A DNA stretch of 64,000 nucleotides from Solirubrobacterales bacterium (GTDB lineage Bacteria > Actinomycetota > Thermoleophilia > Solirubrobacterales > Solirubrobacteraceae). Both the position numbers and the translations under genes were made by a program. Where the stretch lies: positions 62,001-126,000 of the forward strand of contig PLFX01000054.1 in NCBI GenBank assembly GCA_003138355.1, in the 5' to 3' direction. The notes below the pieces were generated by a model that searched no databases, was not told the origin of the DNA, and was given only the letters and a program-made list of their open reading frames with translations. Shown one piece after another: positions 57,392 to 64,000 of the stretch. The stretch's first letter is position 1. Each line of letters opens with the position of its first letter.

Positions 57392-58323
57392 TTTGCGAGC
57401 TTCCGCTTTACGGCCAAACGCGTGAAGTTGACCGGCGAGGCCAACACGATCGCAGCCGCACCTCCCACATTCGCGCATCCTTCGAGGATGCGCCTCTCAC
57501 ACAACAGCTCGGCGGCGAGCCGGATGCGCGCGGCGGCCAACCACGCCTTTAGTTGGCTCCGCCAGGCAGACAGCTCGCGGTCGTCGAGAAACCTCTCGAC
57601 GCAATAGATCGCAGCCCGCGCGTTCGCTGCTCGCCTGACGATCGTATTGCCGCCTGGGTGCGAACGGTAATAGGCCAGCCGCTCCGGCACATACCAAGCC
57701 GTAGCCCCTTGCTTCGCAAGTAGATAGGCGGTCCACAAATCCCAATAGTTTCCGACCGACTCCGGATAGTCGTCGAGAGTGAGCGCGCTCCTACGGAACA
57801 CGGCCGCACATTGGATGGGGATACTCCGATCCACGACGGCGAGCCGAAGGAACGGACGGTGGGGTCCTTGGGTGAGAGCGGCACGACCCCAGTGACGCGA
57901 GTTGGCCTCGGTGAGCGTCTCGTCGACTACGCCCTCGGCATCAACGATGCGGTGGTCGGCGAAGGCAACCGAGACGTCAGGGTGGTCGTCGAGAATCGGC
58001 ACCAGGGTACTCAGCATGTCGGGAGCCCACCGATCGTCATCGTCCAGGTTGGTGAGGAACTCGCCGCGCGCGCGCCGGAACGCATCTACGTGGTTGGCGA
58101 GTATCCCTAGCCTTTGCGGGCGAGTGATCCATATGACGCGCGGATCTGGATATTCGACGCGGGCGAGCTCGAGATCATCCGCCGGTCCGTCGTTCACGAC
58201 GAGAACCTCGAAGTCCGCAAACGACCCGCCGAGGATGCTGCCGAGAGCCTCCGCAAGCATCTGCGGACGCCGATACGTTGGAACGACAACGGTCACCTTC
58301 GGCTTGTAAGAGTGCGAGGACAT
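57382..58323 (-). CDS. Glycosyltransferase family 2 protein
   Basis: 313 aa from the ATG at 58323 (MSSHSYKPKVTVVVPTYRRPQ); a longer frame to 58395 adds a Cys/Arg-rich stretch that I judge not real. It has the GT-A fold: VTVVVPTYRRPQMLAEALGSIL, then FEVLVVNDGPADDLE, and the metal-binding DXD-like LTNLDDDDRWAPDM. GT2 enzymes are inverting and use nucleotide sugars. It is coupled to the GT4 gene by a 10-nt overlap. The 116-bp gap to the divergent GT4 gene at 58440 contains a possible promoter (TTGAAC). Confidence 0.9.
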   Translation of the reverse strand: MSSHSYKPKVTVVVPTYRRPQMLAEALGSILGGSFADFEVLVVNDGPADDLELARVEYPDPRVIWITRPQRLGILANHVDAFRRARGEFLTNLDDDDRWAPDMLSTLVPILDDHPDVSVAFADHRIVDAEGVVDETLTEANSRHWGRAALTQGPHRPFLRLAVVDRSIPIQCAAVFRRSALTLDDYPESVGNYWDLWTAYLLAKQGATAWYVPERLAYYRSHPGGNTIVRRAANARAAIYCVERFLDDRELSAWRSQLKAWLAAARIRLAAELLCERRILEGCANVGGAAAIVLASPVNFTRLAVKRKLAKWR

Positions 58324-58439
58324 CGGATTTCGACTGGTTCGTGCCCTGCGCTTGCCGCAGAGCGTTTCGAAGCAGGCGCTCTTGAACGACGCCACCCAAA
58401 TGATCCTACGGACTCGGGCCGATCTGCGAAGGTGCGTAC

Positions 58440-59582
58440 GTGCGCATCGCCCTCATTCCCAGCGCCTATGCTCCTGCCGTCGGCGGAGTCGAGGAGCTGA
58501 CAGCTCGGCTCGCCGGTCGGCTCTTGGGTTCGGGTGACGAAGTCGAGGTGTGGACCATCCGACATCCCGCGGACCTGCCGCAGGACGAGGTCGTCGCAGG
58601 CATTCGCGTGCGACGCTTCATGATGCCGACGCCGCGCATGTCATTGCGAGCGCTCGCCGCGCTCCCCCGCGCTGTGCGACAGGCGTGGAAGGCGCTCCGC
58701 GGGGCGGCCTCCGAGTTCGAGCCGGACCTGATCCACGTTCAATGCTTCAGCGTGAACGGCATCTACGCGACGTGGCTCGCGCGGCGACTTGCTGTGCCGT
58801 TGGTGCTGACGCTCCAGGGCGAGACGGTGATGGACGACAGCGACATCTACGGACGTTCGGTGACGCTGCGCGTGTCGTTGAGACGGGCGATCCATCAGGC
58901 GGCAGCTGTGACAGCTTGCTCACGCTTCGTGCTCGAGGATGTCGAGCAGCACTACGGTCTCGAGCCAGGGCGCGGCCTCGTGATCCCGAACGGAGTCGAG
59001 CTCAATGAAGGCGCCGTCCCCGAGGCGCTGAGCCTGCCGTTTGAGCGTTTCGTGCTCGGCTTTGGTCGAGCCGTGCACAACAAGGGCTTCGATCTGCTGC
59101 TGAGTGCCTTCGCCGAGATCGCGCCGCGCCATCCCGATGTCGGGCTGGTGATCGGCGGGAGCGGCCCAGCGCGGGATGATCTGTCTCGCTCCGCAGCCGC
59201 CGCAGGTCTCCGCGAGCGCGTCGCGCTGCCCGGCGCCCTTTCGCGCGGACAGGTCGCCTGGGCACTCGATGCAGCCCGGGTGTTTGTCATGCCATCGCGC
59301 GTCGAGCCTTTCGGGATTGTCGTCATCGAGGCGCTCAGAGCGGGGTGTCCGACGATCGTGTCGAGTCATGGCGGCGCAAGCGAAATCGTGAGCGACGGCG
59401 AAGACGCGCTCGTTGTCGATCCCTGCGATACGATCGCACTCGCCACGGCGATCGATCGCTTGCTCTCAGATCGAAGCCTCGCCGCGCAGCTGGGCCGGTC
59501 GGGCGGGGCGCGCGCTGCCGGATTCGACTGGCGCGTGATCGCGCCGCAATACCGCGAACTCTACGAGCGCATCACGCACTGA
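58440..59582 (+). CDS. Glycosyltransferase family 4 protein
   Basis: 380 aa from the GTG at 58440, with GAAGG 8 nt upstream. It has the GT-B fold: MRIALIPSAYAPAVGGVEELTARLA (glycine-rich donor loop) opens domain 1, FVLGFGRAVHNKGFDLLLSAFAEIA opens domain 2, and the EX7E motif is EPFGIVVIEALRAGCPTIVSSHGG. All marks of an active GT4 enzyme are present. It is divergent from the GT2 gene and 47 bp before the sulfotransferase on the same strand, so those two may be co-transcribed. Confidence 0.93.
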   Translation: MRIALIPSAYAPAVGGVEELTARLAGRLLGSGDEVEVWTIRHPADLPQDEVVAGIRVRRFMMPTPRMSLRALAALPRAVRQAWKALRGAASEFEPDLIHVQCFSVNGIYATWLARRLAVPLVLTLQGETVMDDSDIYGRSVTLRVSLRRAIHQAAAVTACSRFVLEDVEQHYGLEPGRGLVIPNGVELNEGAVPEALSLPFERFVLGFGRAVHNKGFDLLLSAFAEIAPRHPDVGLVIGGSGPARDDLSRSAAAAGLRERVALPGALSRGQVAWALDAARVFVMPSRVEPFGIVVIEALRAGCPTIVSSHGGASEIVSDGEDALVVDPCDTIALATAIDRLLSDRSLAAQLGRSGGARAAGFDWRVIAPQYRELYERITH

Positions 59583-59629
59583 TCGCAAATGCAGCGACTC
59601 AGCAACGGCGGCACGGCGAACCGCGAGGA

Positions 59630-60598
59630 ATGTGGCCAGCGACCGGGATGACGTCGCGCCTCGCACCTCGCACAGACCGGCGACCGTTGCTCGCCTACTA
59701 CGGCCACCACAAATGCGCCTCGACGTGGCTAGGCGACATCTTGGCGCGCATCATGGATGAGATCGGCCTCCATCAAGTTGCTGCATTTGACCTGCTCGCG
59801 CCGTCTGCCATTGGGCAGTTCAGGATCCAGGGGGAGCCGCCGGTTCCGTTCGACCGTAGCGAACTCCGCGAGCAGGTCGATGCTCGCGGCGTGGACCTCG
59901 TAACCGTACACGGCGCTGATCGCGAGCTCGCCGAAATCTTGCGACCATTTCGCGCCTTTCACGTGATTCGCGATCCGCGCGACCTCATAGTCTCTGGCTA
60001 CTTCTCGCACCTCAACAGTCACCCGGTCGAGGGCCTACCGCACTTGCTCGCGCACCGGCGGGCATTGCAGAGCGTGTCGCCGCAGGAGGGCCTACTCCTG
60101 GAAATGGAGTTCGACAAGACCGTGATACAGCAGATCGGTGACTGGGACTACACTGACGACTCTGTCCTCGAGCTCAAGATGGAGGAGCTCACACTCCATC
60201 CGTATGACAGCTTCGTTCAGATCTTCCGCCACCTCGGATTGCTCGTCGAGGACGAACCAACTCGCGCGCGAGACCAGACTCGGATATGGACCACGCGGTT
60301 GCTCAACCGCCTGTCCAAGCGACGATCGCTGAGCTTCCTGAGACGGACCATCCCAGCGAGCGGCGAGCTCGTCTTGGGGACCGTCTATGCCCAACGCTTC
60401 GAGACGAAGGCGACGGGACGTGTACGCGGAGTCGAAGACGTGACCAGTCACTACCGCAAGGGCGTCGCCGGCGACTGGGTCAACCACTTCGAGCCGCGCC
60501 ACGCCGAAGCGTTTCAGGCGCACTATGGTGATGTACTCATTCGCCTCAGCTACGAAGACGATGCCGACTGGGTGAGGCGCGTCGGGCTGCATTCCTGA
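59630..60598 (+). CDS. PAPS-dependent sulfotransferase
   Basis: Transfers a sulfuryl group from 3'-phosphoadenylyl sulfate to a hydroxyl or amine acceptor. About 322 aa from the ATG at 59630; an ATG at 59648 is an alternative. The 5'-phosphosulfate loop is YYGHHKCASTWLGDIL (Lys28). The 3'-phosphate site is FHVIRDPRDLIVSGYFS (Arg113 and Ser121), and the C-terminal signature is RKGVAGDWVNHF. These are the eukaryote-like Sulfotransfer_1/3 motifs. No signal peptide or membrane helix, so it is cytosolic. Between glycosyltransferases it most likely sulfates a sugar unit of the locus product. Confidence 0.92.
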   Translation: MWPATGMTSRLAPRTDRRPLLAYYGHHKCASTWLGDILARIMDEIGLHQVAAFDLLAPSAIGQFRIQGEPPVPFDRSELREQVDARGVDLVTVHGADRELAEILRPFRAFHVIRDPRDLIVSGYFSHLNSHPVEGLPHLLAHRRALQSVSPQEGLLLEMEFDKTVIQQIGDWDYTDDSVLELKMEELTLHPYDSFVQIFRHLGLLVEDEPTRARDQTRIWTTRLLNRLSKRRSLSFLRRTIPASGELVLGTVYAQRFETKATGRVRGVEDVTSHYRKGVAGDWVNHFEPRHAEAFQAHYGDVLIRLSYEDDADWVRRVGLHS

Positions 60599-60762
60599 CG
60601 TGTGAACGTCGAGCAACTCTCGCCCAATCTCGTGCCACCTCGCGGTCACCTGCCGCAGTCGGTCGAGTGCTCGGAGAAACGCTCGCCGAACGCTCCTGAC
60701 GGAGCCGCGCCCACATTGCCACGCAGTCTTCGCTGGTTAGGAGGGCATGATCACGGCGCGTA

Positions 60763-61809
60763 TCAGGTCAGAGCTTCGGCATAGACGTCAACCGTTTCGC
60801 GCGCGGCTCGCTCCCACGAGAAGAGGCCCGCCCGCGCGCGACCGGCCGCGCGGAGAGAGTCGACCGCGTCACCGCCGACGATCGCCGCGCCAATCGCGGC
60901 CGCGAACTCGGCCGGTTTCGGGGGCACCAACAGTGCTGCGTCGCCGCATACCTCCGGGAGTGCGCCGCACGCTGCCGCGACCACAACGACGCCGGCGGCC
61001 ATCGCCTCAAGCGCCGGCAGGCCGAAGCCCTCGTAGCCGGACGGCACCGCGACAACTGCGGCGGCGCGGATTAGGCTCGCGACGAACTGCCGGGGCCGGT
61101 AGCCAAGATAGCGCGCGCTCGGAAGGCCGCGCAGTAGTTCGTCGCGGCGTATGTGGGGCGGCCCGCACAGCGCAAGGCACGCGTCCGGATGCTCGGCGAG
61201 CACGGCCGGCCAGGCCGTCGCGAGCAGCTCGAGGTTCTTCCGGACGGTCGCGCCCCCAGCGTGCACGACAAGCGGTCCCCCCAGCCCGAGTTGGCCGAGC
61301 TCGGATGACGTCAGCGGCGCCGCCGCTGCGCTATCAAAGTCAACGCCGTTGGCCACGACGTGGGTGCGACGTACGCCGAGAAGGTCTTGAGCTTCACTGG
61401 CGGCGAACTCCGACGGGCAGATGACGGCGGCGGCGGCTCGCGCGCTGCGCCCGGCCCAGTGCGGCAGCGAACCCTCGTCGTCGAAGCGCAGCGGACAAAG
61501 GTCGTGAATCGTCAGAACCTCGCGACGGCCGGACGGAGGAGCCCGCAGGTCCATGCGGTGGACGAGGTCGGCCTGGCCATACTCGAGCGCCCCAATCGCG
61601 GCGGCAAGCGGGTACGGGGCGGCCCACACCAGACGCAGTGGGAGCCGGCGGCCCCGGCACCCCGCCGCGCGCAGCGGTAGCACCACCCGATCGTCGACCT
61701 GCCACTGATCGCCGAACTCGCGGACGATCGCGGAACGCAGCTCCGACTCGTACAGCTGTTGGCCCATCGGCGCTGCGGACGCCATCCGAACCATCGACAC
61801 TGTCCTCAT
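60763..61809 (-). CDS. Glycosyltransferase family 4 protein
   Basis: 348 aa, ATG overlapping the previous stop by 4 nt (ATGA). It has a GT-B fold: the second domain starts near PLVVHAGGATVRKNLELLATAWPAVL, and the donor site is PSGYEGFGLPALEAMAAGVVVVAAACGALPEV with the EX7E pair EGFGLPALE. The N-terminal domain is shorter than usual, with LTIHDLCPLRFDDEG. It resembles the mannosyl-/rhamnosyltransferase WbdB-type GT4 proteins. It is the last of a three-gene run on the minus strand (ABC, GT4, GT4). Confidence 0.93.
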   Translation of the reverse strand: MRTVSMVRMASAAPMGQQLYESELRSAIVREFGDQWQVDDRVVLPLRAAGCRGRRLPLRLVWAAPYPLAAAIGALEYGQADLVHRMDLRAPPSGRREVLTIHDLCPLRFDDEGSLPHWAGRSARAAAAVICPSEFAASEAQDLLGVRRTHVVANGVDFDSAAAAPLTSSELGQLGLGGPLVVHAGGATVRKNLELLATAWPAVLAEHPDACLALCGPPHIRRDELLRGLPSARYLGYRPRQFVASLIRAAAVVAVPSGYEGFGLPALEAMAAGVVVVAAACGALPEVCGDAALLVPPKPAEFAAAIGAAIVGGDAVDSLRAAGRARAGLFSWERAARETVDVYAEALT

Positions 61810-63035
61810 GGCGCGACCGACCTATAAATATCGCCGAGCAGCTCATTGCGCCGAGCGATCGAGAAGCGCCGCTCGAAATCCGCGAGCGCCGCTGCCCGGC
61901 TGCGCTTCAACGCGGCGGGATCCTCGAGCAAGGCGATCGCGGCGGCTGCCGCTTCTGCGATATTTCCGGGCTCGAACAGGTAGCCCGTCTCGCCGTGGCG
62001 GACGAGGTCCGGCAGACCCATGATGCGGGGTGCCAAGACGGGCAGGCCGTGGGCGAGGGCCTCCTGCACGACGAGCGGCGCACAATCGAAGCGAGTCGGG
62101 TACAGGAATGCGTCCCCGCGCGGGTACACCTGATCGTAGAGCGTCTCACGCGTTACGGCCCCTATCCATTCGACGCCGTCCGGGACCGCCGCGGGCGGCT
62201 CGGGACCGGCAACGATCAAGCGCGCATTGGCGATCCGCTCCCGCACCAGCTCGAAGATGCGCAGCGCGTCGTGACCGCCCTTGACCGCAAACGCCTTGCC
62301 TACGAACACGAGTGTCCGCCCGTCGCTGCGCGGCTCGCAGTGCGAGCAGGGAACGCCGGGGGGGCAGATCACCGCCTTCGACGCGTCCACACCGATCTGA
62401 GCCGCGAGGGCGATACCCGACTCTATAAAGAACACCAAGCGGTCCCCGGCCGGGTTGGCGGTCGGGTGCAGGTACCCCATGCGCCGCGCCACACGGCCTT
62501 CGCGGCGGATTAGCCGGAGCACTCGGTCCTCGGGGATCCGGTGCACCGCCGACCAATACCAGAACGTCCCCGCCGAGTCGCTGAGCACGACCGGCGGCCG
62601 TGGGCCGAGAAAGCACACGGGCATGCAGTGTAGGTGGACCAGGTCGAAGCGCCCGCGGATCCGGATCCAGCGCACCGGATCTGGCAGCAGCAGGCCCGCA
62701 CGGCGCGCGAGCCGAAGCTCGGCGCGACGGACGGCGGCCGGAAGCAACGACGCCGGCGCTCGCCATGTCGCGGCGCTGCGCAACGACGGCCCCCATGCGA
62801 TCTCGCCGCTGGCGAGCGCGTCCGTGTAGCGGACGTATTCGACCGCGGGGGGCGGGCTCCGTACGAGATCCTCCGTGTACTGCGCGTCGCCGTTGCGCGG
62901 ATCCGGCGGTGCAACCGGCGAGAAGAGCAGGCAGCGCAGTGGGTGACTCCTTGAGGTACCCGGTCGTCCGCGGTGATCGAGCGCGCGCGGGGCACGAAGC
63001 GGACGTGCCCCGGGGTCGGGTGTAGCCGCAGTCAC
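61806..63035 (-). CDS. Glycosyltransferase family 4 protein
   Basis: 409 aa from a GTG that overlaps the ABC gene stop by 4 nt (GTGA). N-terminal domain with CLLFSPVAPPDPRNGDAQYTEDLV and VHLHCMPV; C-terminal domain with TLVFVGKAFAVKGGHDALRIFELV and a donor site FDCAPLVVQEALAHGLPVLAPRIMGLPDLV. The first Glu of EX7E is replaced (FDCAPLVVQE), but the second is kept. The first about 30 residues are Arg/Pro-rich and may not be folded. Acts presumably on the same glycan as the neighbouring enzymes. Confidence 0.91.
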   Translation of the reverse strand: MTAATPDPGARPLRAPRALDHRGRPGTSRSHPLRCLLFSPVAPPDPRNGDAQYTEDLVRSPPPAVEYVRYTDALASGEIAWGPSLRSAATWRAPASLLPAAVRRAELRLARRAGLLLPDPVRWIRIRGRFDLVHLHCMPVCFLGPRPPVVLSDSAGTFWYWSAVHRIPEDRVLRLIRREGRVARRMGYLHPTANPAGDRLVFFIESGIALAAQIGVDASKAVICPPGVPCSHCEPRSDGRTLVFVGKAFAVKGGHDALRIFELVRERIANARLIVAGPEPPAAVPDGVEWIGAVTRETLYDQVYPRGDAFLYPTRFDCAPLVVQEALAHGLPVLAPRIMGLPDLVRHGETGYLFEPGNIAEAAAAAIALLEDPAALKRSRAAALADFERRFSIARRNELLGDIYRSVAP

Positions 63036-64000
63036 GACCGAGCCTCGGCGGCGCCGCCTGCGATCGCCGACGCCGAGCGGTAATAGGAACTGCTCCGCCT
63101 CAGACGCGCCGGCGTGTCGAAGTCCTCGAGCCGGCCGTCGACGATGACCATCACGCGGTTGCAGATGTCGAGCGTCGACATGCGATGAGCGATGATGAAC
63201 AACGTAACCTGGCGGCGCAGCGCGACAAGAGACTCCTGCAGGAGGCTCTCCGAGTGTGGATCGAGTGCGCTCGTAGGCTCATCGAGAACAAGCACCTCGG
63301 GCCGGTCGGCCAGGGCCCGCGCGATGCACACTCGCTGCTGCTGGCCGCCCGACACGGCGTCGGCGCGCGGCCCGATGATCGTCTCGTAACCGCTCGCCCA
63401 GCTCCGGATGTCGGCGTCGACTCGCGCCAGGCGCGCGGCCTCCTCGATGGCGGCGTCATCGATGTCGCGATAGAAGCGGATGTTGTCGACAACGGAGGCA
63501 TGCAACAGGCGCGGCTCCTGGGACACGTACGCGATGCGGGAGTTCCAGTCCTCGCGCGAGTACTCGTCAGCCGGACGCCCGTTGATGACGTAGCGTCCGC
63601 GCGTCGGCGGTCGAAGCCGCAACAGAATCTGAATCAGTGACGACTTCCCTGCCCCCGACGGCCCGACGATCCCGATCGTCTCACCGCCGCGAACCTCGAA
63701 GTCGACATCTCTTAACACCGGGCGGCCGGGGGTGTAGGCGAAGCTGACGCTCTCAAACGCCAGGCTTTCGATCCTGGGAAGCGGTCGGCGACCGCTCACC
63801 GCTGCGCTCGCTGCGTACTGTCGTTCAGTTTCCTGCACGCGCTCCACAAACGGGCGGTTCGCGCGGAAGGTCTGGTAGGCGCCCTGCACCTGCTGGCCAT
63901 ATGCGCCAGCCCGGATCAGCAGCAGCACTACCGCTCCGAGCGACGCGACGTGCCCGGAATGAGCGCCGTACAAGACCGCCAGCCCGCCGATCACAAGGAT
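63032..64000 (-). CDS. ABC transporter, membrane-ATPase fusion (partial, N terminus beyond the window)
   Basis: The last 320 residues of an ABC half-transporter. Its membrane domain enters with the final helix (AVLYGAHSGHVASLGAVVLLLIRAG). The ATPase domain has Walker A GPSGAGKSS, Q-loop YVSQEPRLLH, signature VSGGQQQRVCIARAL, Walker B VLVLDEPTSALD and H-loop IIAHRMST. This is the exporter type (MsbA/lipid- or glycan-flippase-like). Its position at the head of two glycosyltransferases, with 4-nt overlaps, suggests export of the locus product or of a lipid-linked intermediate. The 5' end is outside the window, so length and start are unknown. Confidence 0.93.
   Translation of the reverse strand: MLVIGGLAVLYGAHSGHVASLGAVVLLLIRAGAYGQQVQGAYQTFRANRPFVERVQETERQYAASAAVSGRRPLPRIESLAFESVSFAYTPGRPVLRDVDFEVRGGETIGIVGPSGAGKSSLIQILLRLRPPTRGRYVINGRPADEYSREDWNSRIAYVSQEPRLLHASVVDNIRFYRDIDDAAIEEAARLARVDADIRSWASGYETIIGPRADAVSGGQQQRVCIARALADRPEVLVLDEPTSALDPHSESLLQESLVALRRQVTLFIIAHRMSTLDICNRVMVIVDGRLEDFDTPARLRRSSSYYRSASAIAGGAAEARS

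Noticed and set aside
60598-60611. GACGT-GTGA-ACGTC hairpin after the sulfotransferase
   Set aside because: A 5-bp stem in a high-GC genome is expected by chance.

Overview
The window is a 64 kb piece of a very GC-rich bacterial chromosome with tight gene packing, many GTG/TTG starts and 1-13 nt start/stop overlaps. Gene content points to an actinobacterium, probably class Thermoleophilia (Solirubrobacterales-like). Three things suggest this: the steA ... pyrG ... xerD synteny block, DUF3866, and a C-terminal secreted-protein module (Trp-Gly-Asn-Gly-His-Gly-Lys type) that I recall from that class. The lineage call is inference from memory, not a computed phylogeny. There are two tRNA genes (Asn GTT, and a CAT anticodon, probably elongator Met), no rRNA, no CRISPR array and no intact insertion sequence or prophage. 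No stretch longer than about 300 bp lacks a gene.

Layout. 0-7 kb: arylamine N-acetyltransferase, threonine dehydratase, two tandem hybrid histidine kinases and an aldo/keto reductase. 7-16.3 kb: a conserved housekeeping run on the + strand (steA, a membrane protein, a short MraY/WecA-like protein, pyrG, an M20 peptidase, DUF3866, xerD, deoB, mutM). 16.4-20.6 kb: a probable cyclic-nucleotide module, made of a lone cNMP-binding protein, an MFS carrier with a fused cNMP-binding domain, and a CHASE2 class III nucleotide cyclase. 20.8-24.2 kb: a large secreted protein with nine Ig-like repeats. 24.2-28.1 kb: grx, recO, dgt and dnaG. 28.2-29.3 kb: a 43-aa basic small ORF with a duplicated 11-residue unit, then a HTH-HNH gene behind a promoter that carries a near-perfect LexA/SOS box; its stop codon lies inside the tRNA-Asn gene. 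29.4-33.3 kb: a PMT-family glycosyltransferase and a secreted PKD protein. 33.4-41.8 kb: tRNA(CAT), the DUF2182/DUF1326 pair, an AAA ATPase, an amino-acid permease, DUF1003, a GYD protein, a Usp protein and an MFS exporter. 41.9-53.5 kb: a secreted glycoside-hydrolase-like protein, MTA/SAH nucleosidase, a MarR-MFS operon, a lipoprotein, furA-katG, a structured inverted-repeat element, and a divergent ArsR/MFS pair. 53.6-64 kb: a surface-glycan locus with six glycosyltransferases, a PAPS-type sulfotransferase and, cut by the window end, an ABC transporter, interrupted by an aldo/keto reductase.

How the genes fit together. DNA metabolism is well represented (pyrG, xerD, deoB, mutM, recO, dgt, dnaG). 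Oxidative-stress defence is furA-katG plus glutaredoxin. Efflux is controlled by three local regulators or signals (MarR, ArsR, cNMP). The right end probably builds and exports a glycan that may be sulfated. The items most worth a second look are the SOS-type promoter and tRNA overlap of the HNH gene, the small repeat ORF upstream of it, the 165-nt inverted-repeat element after katG, the cNMP-MFS module with its altered cyclase active site, and the sulfotransferase in the glycan locus.
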